Shown in pieces: positions 45,742 to 54,796 of a stretch of 55,997 nucleotides of DNA (its first letter is position 1; every line of letters starts with the position of its first letter). Source of the DNA: Alphaproteobacteria bacterium (GTDB lineage: Bacteria > Pseudomonadota > Alphaproteobacteria > RF32 > CAG-239); NCBI GenBank assembly GCA_017445475.1, contig JAFSUB010000012.1, positions 1 to 55,997 of the forward strand. Direction: 5' to 3'. The notes below the pieces were generated by a model that searched no databases, was not told the DNA's origin, and was given only the letters and a program-made list of their open reading frames with translations. A program made the position numbers and the translations under genes.

Positions 45742-48700
45742 TTAAAGCTTGTTTTTGGACAACTGCTCCCTTCGCCAAGCGATGTTATATTCGTTTTGAG
45801 CTTGCGCATAAACAGATTGCGCGCTGTCAAATTTTGCTTTAAGGTCGGCAAGTTTGCTGTCTTGATAAGCCGTGTCGGGACCGAGATAGGAGAGATATGT
45901 TTTGTATGCACGTTCGGCCAATTTGAGCTCTTGAAGGGCGTCATCACGTCGTTTTTGCGCGCGAATCCTCTCATCATAAGCATTTGCAAACTGGTTTTGC
46001 TTATCTTTTTCCAGCCTATCTTTGCCCTTTTGCTTTCTATCTTTTTCAAACCGGAATTGTTGTTCGCGTTCGGCATCATATTGTTTTTGAAGTTTCGGAT
46101 CAATAGAATGCGAATCAAGCGGCGAGCCCTGAGTTTGAGAAACTTTTCGTCCGTCGTCTGAAAGACCTTTTGTGTTGAGCGCGTCGGCATTAACTGCCTG
46201 CCAGCTTCCTGTTCGAACCTCGGCGGCATGCAAAGCTCTGTCATTTTCATTAAAGCCGAGCATGGCGGCTTTTTTATCAATCACTTCGGATAAATTGCCG
46301 TTGCCGTCCATAAGCCTTGTGTGGCTGTATTTTTGATGATAACTGTCGTTAAATTCATAATGCACGGCGGTTTCTTTGCCGGCCGGCTGTGCAATGATTC
46401 GCCGTTGCAGGCCGTTGTCGGTGATGATGGTTTTATTGCCTTTGGCATCTGTCGTTGAAAGCGTTGAAACCATTTGAAGCGCGCCGCTCATTTGGCCGAT
46501 AACGTAAGAATTGCCTTTTGAATCTGTTGTGAAAACCTTTCCGTCTTGGCCGATTTGGACAAGCGTTTCTTGTCCGTTTATTTCAAGATTTGTTTCAAGC
46601 AAGCCTTTTCGGTTGAAGCGAAGTGATGTTTCAATTTCCTGACCGTTGATGTTGAGTGTTGTGCCAAATTGCGTTTCAAGCGTTGTGGTGCTGCCGTCGC
46701 GGTTTTCTTGCGTTAAGACAAATTTATTGCCCTGCATGGCGATGTTTCTTGAATTAAACTTATTGTCAACAGATTGACCGCGGGCGTTCAAAATCGTCAG
46801 AGAAGCCGATTCATTGATGGTTTCAAGGCTCATGGAAGATTGTTTGAAAATTTCGGAAAGCTGATAGTGGTTAAGCGTTCCGTCCTCGGCGGACATATAC
46901 TGATTGATAATTTTATTGTTCCAAGCCTGATCTCTTTGTATCACCGTCCCGTCTGCCGCCTTTTTCTCGCGCACGGAAAGAATGTTGTCTTGAAAGACCT
47001 GCTGGGATTTAGACATTGTCGGGCTTGCACCGCTTTGTGTTTGCGACGAAGTGCCTCTTAAAGAAAGACTTTCCATAATGGGCAATTTTTCTTTAGATAA
47101 GGTTTCGAGCCCGTCTTTATCGATGTTGACGCGCTGCGTGATTTTTCGTCCCAAACCGAAAAAGCCGCGTTTTGTTTTTTCATAGGCGATGATTTTGCCG
47201 CCGGCATCTTTGACGGCGGTGCCGGTGTCTTTAAGCTTGTTGATTCGGTTTTGGTTGATTTTGCGTCTTATGGGCATACCAAGATAATGATTGGCCGCCA
47301 AGCCACCAAGCGAGGCCGTGCCTTTGGCAAGACCCCAAACACCATGATGCTTGCCGTCTTTGCCTTTTTTGGCGCCGCTGAGCCTCGTGGCCGCTTGTGC
47401 AAATAAACCGCCGGTTTTGCCGCCGACACTGACCGAAGGCGCGCTTGCAAATGTTTTTGCAAGGGATTTTCCCTGATCCAAAAACACCCAGCCGAGCAGA
47501 CATACCAAAAGCAACCGTGCCGCATTTACTCCCCAGAATGCAAGGCCTGTTACCGGATTGATGATTGTGTCAAAATCGGTGGCATACATTTCAAGACGCT
47601 CGGTGAATTGTCCGACGACGACCATGATGATGGATAAGATGATGCTTAAAAAGACAAATTGGAAAACGGCGTTTAAGAAAATGTCCCATATCTTTTTTAA
47701 ATATCGCGCAGTTATCTTGAAAGCCCACGCGCCGATGGCCGCAGGCAATAACGCCGCGGCGATGGCCATATTAAGCAGGCAATCGATTAAGCACCACGGA
47801 AAAGCAAGCAGCAGAATAAGCCCGCCGATTTTTAACACCCAGCCGGTTAAAATGTAGGCAAAGTTCGGAATGAGATGACGCACCCAAGGTTTAATGCGCC
47901 AGCCGAAGCAACGGCATTGATTGCCGTAGGCTATGAGTTTGTAGACATTATCTTGCATCGCTTTGATTGAGCAAACAACGTTTTGTCCCATTGAAGCCGG
48001 CAAAGCGCCGCCGTCGCCGGGTTTTGAAGTATAGCCTGATATGCCTTGCATATATGAGGCGCCGGTGTTGCATTCTTTTGTGCCGGAAATTTGTTGGGCA
48101 TACGCCATACCTGTGTTGAAAACAGGACCGAGCGTTAAATTCAAAACTTGGAAGTATGAGAGTTTTAAGATGAGGAAAACAATCAAAACACGGAACGATT
48201 GGATAAGGAGTTCTTGTATCATTTTGCTCGGTTTTTTGACCTCAAGTGCGGAAACGTGTTTTAACACGAAAAATGCAATCCAAAGTGCAAAGCCGATCAG
48301 CACAACGTTTGCAATACCGTCTTTTAAGGCGTTGTATGATTTTTGTGCCAAAGTGCTTGCCGTGTTGAAAATGACCTTAAACAGCGGGCAGAAATAACAC
48401 GTGTCGTTGTCGGGCATAAAGTTTTCAAAGGCACATTTTTGTGTATCTTGACCGCCGCCTTGAGCATAGCCGCTGTTGTTATAGTCTTCGCCTGATGTGG
48501 GCGAAGTGGTTGAAAAATTTTCGGGCGGTGTGGCAACGGCTTTATTTTGTTTGGCCTCATCGCTTAAAGGTTGCCACTGGTTGGTGTTTGTTTTGCCCGT
48601 GCATTCTTCTTGAGTGTTGTTTGAACCGCCGCCGCAAAAGCTTTGAATGTCATCGCACAAAGGATCGATGATGGAATCTTTAATTGAGCCGTGCCCGTAT

Positions 48701-49494
48701 TTTGTGTATCCTTTTTCTCTGAAAGAACCGCTGTGAAGTTCAAAGTGAAGGTGGGGGCTGTAGGCATAGCAATCGCCGTTATAAAGTGCTTTCTTTGGCG
48801 GATCGCAAAGAATTTTGTTGACATAATTCGAACCGCCGACAAGCCCGATGACGTCGCCTTTTTTCACACTTCCACCCGTTACAACATAAGCAGACAAATG
48901 CATATAAACACTTGTGTAATATTTGTCGCATTCGCCGCTTCCCGAGCAGGAACATTTTTTTTCATGTTCAATGACAATGGTTCGGCCGGCCATTCCCATC
49001 GATTTTGCCCAAACAACCACGCCGTCAGCTGCAGCCGTAACGTATGTTCCTTCTGCGGCGCCATAATCGTTTCCGAAGTGGTTTCGTGCCGTATCATTGC
49101 CGCCGGCGCCCGATGCGCGGTAACAAATTGTTTCGGAAACTCTGGTGATGGATGATGCCGGAATGGTGTCCAGACACGAGCAGCCGCTTGCATTTTGATT
49201 CATCACGCAGTTGGCATCAACATCATAGCGCTTCCCCGACGGACATTGTGTTGAAACGCGACCGGAATTGTTTGTTTGAACGGTGCAAGTTGTGTTAGAA
49301 CAGTCTTTCTTTTCGCATTGGCTCTTTGTCCAATCGCTAAAGCCGCTCGGCCAAGAACCGTTTGTGTTGCCCTCTTGAGTTTGATAAGTTGAATTTTGCC
49401 ACGGATTTTCAGCAAAAGAGGGCAGGGTATAAGCGCAAAAACTTAAAATGCTGATGACAAATAATGCTTTTGAAAGTAAGTTTTTTGTTCTCAT
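45742..49494 (-). CDS. VirB6/TrbL-like protein fused to an M23 peptidase
   Basis: A 1250-residue multi-domain protein. After a signal peptide (to about A28), residues about 40-125 are cysteine-rich. Residues about 130-260 form a LytM/M23 peptidase with all catalytic residues: H139 and D143 (NHFGNDYG), H199 (YMHLS), H248 and H250 (SPHLHFEL). From about 370 to 700 come the VirB6/TrbL membrane helices (WIAFFVLKHVSALEVK; LLLAFPWCLIDCLLNM; LAFWGVNAARLLLVCLL). Residues 700-1130 are soluble, with a run of GQE/KGN/DGNG beta-like repeats, and the last 120 are charged coiled coil. The peptidase would cut peptidoglycan to make room for the channel. Its stop-free join to the upstream gene (TAAATG) shows coupling. 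Confidence 0.8.
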   Translation of the reverse strand: MRTKNLLSKALFVISILSFCAYTLPSFAENPWQNSTYQTQEGNTNGSWPSGFSDWTKSQCEKKDCSNTTCTVQTNNSGRVSTQCPSGKRYDVDANCVMNQNASGCSCLDTIPASSITRVSETICYRASGAGGNDTARNHFGNDYGAAEGTYVTAAADGVVVWAKSMGMAGRTIVIEHEKKCSCSGSGECDKYYTSVYMHLSAYVVTGGSVKKGDVIGLVGGSNYVNKILCDPPKKALYNGDCYAYSPHLHFELHSGSFREKGYTKYGHGSIKDSIIDPLCDDIQSFCGGGSNNTQEECTGKTNTNQWQPLSDEAKQNKAVATPPENFSTTSPTSGEDYNNSGYAQGGGQDTQKCAFENFMPDNDTCYFCPLFKVIFNTASTLAQKSYNALKDGIANVVLIGFALWIAFFVLKHVSALEVKKPSKMIQELLIQSFRVLIVFLILKLSYFQVLNLTLGPVFNTGMAYAQQISGTKECNTGASYMQGISGYTSKPGDGGALPASMGQNVVCSIKAMQDNVYKLIAYGNQCRCFGWRIKPWVRHLIPNFAYILTGWVLKIGGLILLLAFPWCLIDCLLNMAIAAALLPAAIGAWAFKITARYLKKIWDIFLNAVFQFVFLSIILSIIMVVVGQFTERLEMYATDFDTIINPVTGLAFWGVNAARLLLVCLLGWVFLDQGKSLAKTFASAPSVSVGGKTGGLFAQAATRLSGAKKGKDGKHHGVWGLAKGTASLGGLAANHYLGMPIRRKINQNRINKLKDTGTAVKDAGGKIIAYEKTKRGFFGLGRKITQRVNIDKDGLETLSKEKLPIMESLSLRGTSSQTQSGASPTMSKSQQVFQDNILSVREKKAADGTVIQRDQAWNNKIINQYMSAEDGTLNHYQLSEIFKQSSMSLETINESASLTILNARGQSVDNKFNSRNIAMQGNKFVLTQENRDGSTTTLETQFGTTLNINGQEIETSLRFNRKGLLETNLEINGQETLVQIGQDGKVFTTDSKGNSYVIGQMSGALQMVSTLSTTDAKGNKTIITDNGLQRRIIAQPAGKETAVHYEFNDSYHQKYSHTRLMDGNGNLSEVIDKKAAMLGFNENDRALHAAEVRTGSWQAVNADALNTKGLSDDGRKVSQTQGSPLDSHSIDPKLQKQYDAEREQQFRFEKDRKQKGKDRLEKDKQNQFANAYDERIRAQKRRDDALQELKLAERAYKTYLSYLGPDTAYQDSKLADLKAKFDSAQSVYAQAQNEYNIAWRREQLSKNKL

Positions 49495-50817
49495 TTATTC
49501 TCCTCCCAAAAAGCTCTTCCTGTTGTCATCATATTCTTTTTCTTTGAGCCGTCTTTCTTCGGCGTCTTTTGCGTTTTCTTGACGCGGTCTGTGGTCTTGC
49601 ATTTGTTCGCCCGTGCGAATGAACATATTGCCGATAACCCTGCGCACGGCGTTGACGGTTTTTCTTGTCGGGCTTAAGGGTTTTGGTGTTTCCTGTTGTT
49701 CGGTGTCTTGCAAAGGTTGTGCGGCTTGAGAAAAAGCAGGTGTCGGTGTTTGGCCTGTCGGTGTGGGCGAAGGAATCGGTCCGCCGGCTGAAGGCACAGG
49801 AGTTTGCGGGCGCGGTTGTGTGGAAGTTGCGGGCGCAGGTCTTCTTTTAAAGTCGCCCCTGATGAATTTCCCGACCTGAACAACACCGCGTCCGGCCTGA
49901 GTTGTTGCAATGTCGTGGACAAGTGAGGCGGCGGGCTTAACAACTTTTTTGGTGGCAAAATCAATCGACTGTGTCATCATGCCATGGATGGGTGCCGCCT
50001 GACCGAATGCTTTATCGGGGAAGAATTTTGACGCATAGTCTGAAACAGCGGCGCCGATGAGCTTAAAGCCGTATATTAAGGCGACAACCACAATTAAAAA
50101 GGCCGAGCTCGTAAGTGTGAAGTGTTCGGAAACAACGTCGGAATCGGCATTTTCCGTGATGACATCAAAAACTTCTTCAAGTCCGCCAACGGCAACGCCG
50201 ATTAAATTGAGGGCAAAAGACGTTGTGAGCGCCAGAAAAACAAATATGGCTGCGCTTTTTAAGATGATGGCAATCAGTTTTGCCAAAACATCAAGATCTT
50301 TGATTTTGGCGGAAAACGGCCATAAGGCAACACCGATGGGCAGCAAAAGAACTGCAAGGCCGAGTTTGAAGGCAATGTCAACAACATAAAACGTGATGGA
50401 AAGAACCATCATAAAGCCGAAACAATATATAATTGCGCCGCAAAGCCACATCGGTACGTTCGGATAGCTGAAAAGGCTGATGTTCGTTTTTGGGATTTTG
50501 ACACTTTTCTTGTCTTGGCCGTGAACGGCGTGGCACATCAAAGTGTCGCCCAAAACGGAAACCATGGCAATTGATTGGCTGATGTTTCGGGTTGCATTGT
50601 AAACACCGAGCAGGGCGCCGTTCGGCACAATGGGATTGTCAAGCGATTCATCGCTGCCCGATTTTTTTGTTTGCGCGGCCTGAAGTGAATCGCAAATGTT
50701 TTGTCTTTCTTGCGGTGAAAGTGTTTTGCTGTAATCTGCCGCCTGCGCCAAAGAAGACGTAATGAGCAGCAAGGCCGTGATGATAAATTTGAAAAAGAGC
50801 GTTTTTGATTTTATCAT
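49495..50817 (-). CDS. VirB6-like protein, C-terminal half with its own signal peptide
   Basis: A 440-residue protein with a signal peptide (MIKSKTLFFKFIITALLLIT, to about residue 26). Residues about 125-290 hold the later VirB6/TrbL helices (YCFGFMMVLSITFYVVDIAF; LLPIGVALWPFSAK; LIVVVALIYGFKLIGAAVSD). The earlier helices with the KHVSS-type motif, present in its paralogs, are missing here but are found in the preceding gene. The C-terminal 120 residues are rich in P, T and Q, followed by a charged end. The start overlaps the stop of the preceding gene by 4 nt (ATGA). The two may be one VirB6 protein split in two. Confidence 0.7.
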   Translation of the reverse strand: MIKSKTLFFKFIITALLLITSSLAQAADYSKTLSPQERQNICDSLQAAQTKKSGSDESLDNPIVPNGALLGVYNATRNISQSIAMVSVLGDTLMCHAVHGQDKKSVKIPKTNISLFSYPNVPMWLCGAIIYCFGFMMVLSITFYVVDIAFKLGLAVLLLPIGVALWPFSAKIKDLDVLAKLIAIILKSAAIFVFLALTTSFALNLIGVAVGGLEEVFDVITENADSDVVSEHFTLTSSAFLIVVVALIYGFKLIGAAVSDYASKFFPDKAFGQAAPIHGMMTQSIDFATKKVVKPAASLVHDIATTQAGRGVVQVGKFIRGDFKRRPAPATSTQPRPQTPVPSAGGPIPSPTPTGQTPTPAFSQAAQPLQDTEQQETPKPLSPTRKTVNAVRRVIGNMFIRTGEQMQDHRPRQENAKDAEERRLKEKEYDDNRKSFLGGE

Positions 50818-51695
50818 CTGACACCTCCCTGTCCCGTTCCGGCAGATCCTGCACCATCTCCCGAGCTTGATGATTCTCTTGAGATGGAAATGGTCGGCTT
50901 AACGGTGATGGCTGTTGTGTCAACAAGGGTGTCGGCAAATTCAAGCCCTGTGTTCATAATCGGCACCAGTGTGTAGTTTAAGATGACCTGAATGCCCGAA
51001 TTGATGATGACAAAGGCAACAATAACCTTGAAACATTGAACCATCAGTTCTTGCAACATTTGCATGGGTTCAACGGTTGTAAATGACGAAACATTTTTTA
51101 AGGCGAAAAAACACAGCCAGATGATGATGGCAAAAATCAGAATGGCATTGGCTGCCTGTTTTGTAACCTCATAGCCCTTTTTGGCCGCTTTGATGAAAGC
51201 TGAAGACAGTGTTTCGACAACTTCACAGCCGTAGCAATAGGCATATTTTACGGTGAAGTTTGAAACGATGCAGTGTTGACCGGCTTGTTCGGCAAGTTTG
51301 ATGAACAAAACTCTTGTTTGTTTTTCCGACAGCCCGCCGCCGTTTGGAGCCGGTTGACAATTTCGCGGAACAACGGCATTTTTCGGAACTTGTTTGTATT
51401 CGTATTCAATTTCTTTTAAAAGCAACGCCGGCGCGGCAAGTTGAGCGCCGAAAAGCACGGCAAAGTTGCCTTTTTTGAGCTGTTTTTTTAAGAGCTCAAG
51501 CGCCGGCCTGGTTGTTTTTTTGCATTGATAACACTCATCTCGCGCAACCATAATCGCTGCGCCGTTTTCGGTGATGCCACACTGAATCTGCGGAATGGTT
51601 CTGTCGATTTCATCGGCTAAAACAGAGTTTGCACCAAAAAAAACAAGGCATAAAAACAAAAGATTGAGAAGACATGTCGGAGAAAATATTTTCAT
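50814..51695 (-). CDS. VirB6-like protein, N-terminal half
   Basis: A 293-residue protein with a signal peptide (to about A27, GANSVLA). It has two cysteine pairs (CYQC near residue 55, CYGC near 153). The only VirB6/TrbL helices are from about 175 to 250 (ILIFAIIIWLCFFALKNVSS; CFKVIVAFVIINSGIQVI), ending with LVPIMNTGLEFAD, the motif that precedes the second half in paralogs. The C-terminus is a G/S-rich tail. It is short for the family; the next gene supplies what is missing. It follows the lipoprotein-type VirB6 gene by 2 nt. Confidence 0.7.
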   Translation of the reverse strand: MKIFSPTCLLNLLFLCLVFFGANSVLADEIDRTIPQIQCGITENGAAIMVARDECYQCKKTTRPALELLKKQLKKGNFAVLFGAQLAAPALLLKEIEYEYKQVPKNAVVPRNCQPAPNGGGLSEKQTRVLFIKLAEQAGQHCIVSNFTVKYAYCYGCEVVETLSSAFIKAAKKGYEVTKQAANAILIFAIIIWLCFFALKNVSSFTTVEPMQMLQELMVQCFKVIVAFVIINSGIQVILNYTLVPIMNTGLEFADTLVDTTAITVKPTISISRESSSSGDGAGSAGTGQGGVR

Positions 51696-51697
51696 CT

Positions 51698-53011
51698 TTA
51701 CTGTCTCCCCGCTGCCTTGTTGATGGCTTTTTTGGCGTTATCGAGTGCTTGTTTCAGTTTTTGTCCGGCAGTTGTGCTTAAAAGAATTTTGCCGACACCG
51801 CCGGTTACTATTGAAAAAGCTCTTTTACCAATCCAAGCCGCCATTTTGCCGATTCTTTTTTGGAAGTTTGTTCCTGCACCGCCACCGACAAGCGTTCCCG
51901 CTAAACCGACAGCCAAACCGATGCTTTTTAAGATTAAAAACGCAATTAAGATGAGGGATAAGACTTCAGGGCCGAACTCGCGGTATAAGCTTTTGGTGCC
52001 GAGTGTTTCGGAATTGTCAATTAAAATCATTTGCATGGCCAAAATGGCCATTGAAGCCAAAATGGCGATGAAGGCGATGATTGCTGCAGAATTTAAAACG
52101 CCTAAAAAGCCGGCTTTGGCCCACTTTCTGGAAAATTTGAACGGATACGCCATAATTAAACACGGCAATAAGATGACCATAATGTTCATACGGAAAATGC
52201 TGTCTATCATATAAAAGACAAACGAAAATTTAACAATGAAGAAAACGGTAAACATCAAAAACCCGCCGAGAACGGACGAAAGATTGCCCACCCCCATTAA
52301 GTCTTTGCCAATGGCAAAACCGACCTGTAAGCGGTCGCTCGTTGCGCAGGTTAAACATTGCATCAGCTCATTCGGACCGGAGGGAAACACGTTGTTTGTT
52401 ACTTTTTCAAGAGGGGGCGCTTTGCAGACAATGTCATTTGTATATATAAGGCACACACCATCGTTTGGCTGCCCCATATAAATACCTTGAGAGCTGACAT
52501 CGCCGCCTTCGGACAGATTGTTTAAGATGAGGCTGCCGTATTCTAAAAATGTGTAGTAAATCGGCAAAATAATGGTGTTTAATGTCCAAAGCAAGAATGT
52601 TGTGGAAGATGCAAGAAGGCCGCATATAAGGCATGTGAAGGCCATTTTTGCAACTTCGCTCCAAACCTCGGCCGGACTTTCCTCAACCACAGACGAAACG
52701 TGTTTTAGCAGCCTGATGGAAAGCCAAACCGCAAAAGCAACCATCATGAACGGCATGGCACTTGACGTTACTTTGGGATAAGCCTTAACGGAGGCCTCAC
52801 CCATGGCGTTGTAAAAAAGACCTAAAAGCTCTGCCTGCCAGCAGGAACGTTGTTGTTCCTGAAGAACCATTCCGTCAACATCTTTTTCATCGCTGATGAT
52901 GGCAACACTGTTTTTGTCGCTGTTCACGCCGCAGGCAGACAAAAACAAAACCGCCGCCACGACAAGAAACGCAGTTTTAAGGGCTTTGAAAATGTCTTTT
53001 GTTTGTATCAT
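51698..53011 (-). CDS. VirB6-like protein, predicted lipoprotein
   Basis: A 437-residue VirB6/TrbL-like membrane protein. The N-terminal signal ends in the lipobox L24-S25-A26-C27 (LFLSACGVN), so the mature protein is probably lipid-anchored, which is unusual for VirB6. Helices run from about 75 to 400 (FMMVAFAVWLSIRLLKHVSS; TLNTIILPIYYTFLEYGSLI; FLMFTVFFIVKFSFVFYMID; MNIMVILLPCLIMAYPF). The C-terminal end is a basic helix (KLKQALDNAKKAINKAAGR). The ribosome site aagga is about 10 nt before ATG. It lies 23 nt after the preceding VirB6 gene. Confidence 0.75.
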   Translation of the reverse strand: MIQTKDIFKALKTAFLVVAAVLFLSACGVNSDKNSVAIISDEKDVDGMVLQEQQRSCWQAELLGLFYNAMGEASVKAYPKVTSSAMPFMMVAFAVWLSIRLLKHVSSVVEESPAEVWSEVAKMAFTCLICGLLASSTTFLLWTLNTIILPIYYTFLEYGSLILNNLSEGGDVSSQGIYMGQPNDGVCLIYTNDIVCKAPPLEKVTNNVFPSGPNELMQCLTCATSDRLQVGFAIGKDLMGVGNLSSVLGGFLMFTVFFIVKFSFVFYMIDSIFRMNIMVILLPCLIMAYPFKFSRKWAKAGFLGVLNSAAIIAFIAILASMAILAMQMILIDNSETLGTKSLYREFGPEVLSLILIAFLILKSIGLAVGLAGTLVGGGAGTNFQKRIGKMAAWIGKRAFSIVTGGVGKILLSTTAGQKLKQALDNAKKAINKAAGRQ

Positions 53012-53034
53012 CGCTTTTTAGTCCTTTGACGTAT

Positions 53035-54537
53035 TTAGTCTTCAGCCGAAGTATCTGCGCCATAATCTTCAGTAGGTTCCGGTGGTGGTGGGGGTTGATT
53101 TTGATTTTGGTTTTGGTTTTGATTGCCGCCGCCCTGATTGCCGCCGGGGTTGCTCTTTGAACCGCCGCCGACTCTTGATCGTATGGCATCGGTGCGTTTG
53201 TTTGCGCGGTCTTTCAAACCTTTAACAACACCTGTAACGCCTGTTGCCGCACCGGCAATTTTTAAGCCCGTGCCGCCGACTTTCTTGGCTGTTTGCGCCG
53301 CCAATCCGCCAATTTTGCTGCCCATTGCGCTTCCGCCATCGGTGCTTGAGATGGAACTTGCAAGCTCGTTGATTTGGCCGACAATCTTAAAGGCAAAAAT
53401 GCAGCAGGCTATCAATACCAAGAATTTTGCGCCGTCTAAATCCATCATATTTTTTAAGGTTTCAATGTCATTGCCGTTCATGGCTTCTTCAAGTGCCTCT
53501 CTGCCACCACCGCCGCCTGTTAAAGCCTGTGAGATGAGCTCGGAAGAAAGGGTTATGACAAGCCCCATCATCGCAAAGTTGAAAAACACGTTCATGAACA
53601 TATCCCAGCCCGTTTTAGTGTATTTGGCCGCTACTTTGAAAGGCCAGCATGCAATTAAAAATGGCAAAAGCGTGCAGAAAATGCCGAACCGAATGACCGA
53701 ATCCAAAAGATAAAAGCAGCAGGCAATGGCAATTGCCCATCCGAACGCAAGGCAAATTAAACCTTCGATAAACATTGATAAATCGATGAGAAATTTGACG
53801 GCTTCGTGTGTTGAAATGCAAATCAGCGAGCCGCCGATGGCCGGAAGTTCGGCCGCCGTGTTGCTGAAAAGTTTGACCGTTCCCATAACGTTTGCTAAAA
53901 GCGCGTTGCTTATGACACCGCTTTCAAAGGTGTATTCGGCGCTGTATTTTTGCAAATCGCTTAAAACGTCCGCTTTGATGATGGCAAGGCCGAATTCGAG
54001 CCCCGCGTTCATAATCGGATTGATGACGTAATTGTATATGTATGCCGAATTTGTGAGCAAAAGTGCGGCAAGTAAGACTTTGAAAGACTGAATGGCAATG
54101 CCTTGAAGATATTTTGCCAAATCCTGCTTGGTTAGGGCACTGACGCTCATTAAGGTTTGATAAGCAATGTAAAGCGCAAGAACCATTAAAATGACGTTTC
54201 TGAAGCCGCCCGCGAGCTTGTCGAAAGATTGAGAGGCCATGTTTTGGTCTGTTTTTAAAATAACTTCAAACAGATTGCACAAAATGCAGGCGCGGATTTC
54301 TTCATATTTTTCGGGCAGAGGTGTGCAGCCTTTCATGACAGGGTTGCCGGAAGAACTTTTACGAACGTTGCCGTATGGGTCTGTCACCTCTCCGGTTTGA
54401 GTTTGTTTTATAGCACTACTAAATCCTAAAGCCATAGCCGGCGTTTGAGCGCGCACCGATCCAATACTAAAAAAACAGATGCTGAAAACGATGAAGAATA
54501 TGGCACAAAATTTGCTTATCACGTTTTTTCTACTCAT
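53035..54537 (-). CDS. VirB6/TrbL-like type IV secretion membrane protein
   Basis: A 500-residue inner-membrane protein. The start at 54537 (MSRKNVISKFC) is chosen over an ORF extension to 54657; aaggag lies 7 nt upstream and a signal peptide follows (to about residue 30). Residues about 75-390 hold the VirB6 helices: CILCNLFEVILK just before the first, then MVLALYIAYQTLMSVSALT, YNYVINPIMNAGLEFG, and LPFLIACWPFKVAAKYTKTG. VirB6 is part of the inner-membrane channel of type IV secretion. The C-terminal 80 residues are rich in G, N, Q and P. It overlaps the small gene before it by 8 nt. Confidence 0.8.
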   Translation of the reverse strand: MSRKNVISKFCAIFFIVFSICFFSIGSVRAQTPAMALGFSSAIKQTQTGEVTDPYGNVRKSSSGNPVMKGCTPLPEKYEEIRACILCNLFEVILKTDQNMASQSFDKLAGGFRNVILMVLALYIAYQTLMSVSALTKQDLAKYLQGIAIQSFKVLLAALLLTNSAYIYNYVINPIMNAGLEFGLAIIKADVLSDLQKYSAEYTFESGVISNALLANVMGTVKLFSNTAAELPAIGGSLICISTHEAVKFLIDLSMFIEGLICLAFGWAIAIACCFYLLDSVIRFGIFCTLLPFLIACWPFKVAAKYTKTGWDMFMNVFFNFAMMGLVITLSSELISQALTGGGGGREALEEAMNGNDIETLKNMMDLDGAKFLVLIACCIFAFKIVGQINELASSISSTDGGSAMGSKIGGLAAQTAKKVGGTGLKIAGAATGVTGVVKGLKDRANKRTDAIRSRVGGGSKSNPGGNQGGGNQNQNQNQNQPPPPPEPTEDYGADTSAED

Positions 54538-54718
54538 CGTTTTTCTCCTTGCCGGCAAAGGGGTTTCCCAAAATTTTAAGAGCCAGAGCCAAGACGACCA
54601 CAAGCACAGCAAAAGCTGCAATGTGAAAATATTTGCCCGACATAAACTCAAAAACACGAAAATAAAGCGCGAGCATCACAGCGGCAAACATTAAAGCGGT
54701 TATTACAACAGACTTCAT
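54530..54718 (-). CDS. Small membrane protein leading the VirB6 operon
   Basis: A 62-residue protein with two hydrophobic helices (about 3-20, SVVITALMFAAVMLALYF; and 32-50, HIAAFAVLVVVLALALKIL) and a charged end (GKEKNDE). It is too short and has no clear match to VirB2 or VirB3. Its stop overlaps the next start by 8 nt (ATGAGTAG), so the two are translated together. It begins the operon of VirB6-like genes and could be an assembly partner, but this is inference only. Confidence 0.6.
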   Translation of the reverse strand: MKSVVITALMFAAVMLALYFRVFEFMSGKYFHIAAFAVLVVVLALALKILGNPFAGKEKNDE

Positions 54719-54796
54719 TTTAAAACCTCATCTTTCCATCATAGCTCATGATAACATAAATTGAAAGGAAAATTTGTTACATTATTTTTAAAGTTT

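Noticed and set aside
54530-54718. The small membrane protein as VirB2 or VirB3.
   Set aside because: No pilin-type signal peptide and too short for VirB3; only two plain helices can be supported.
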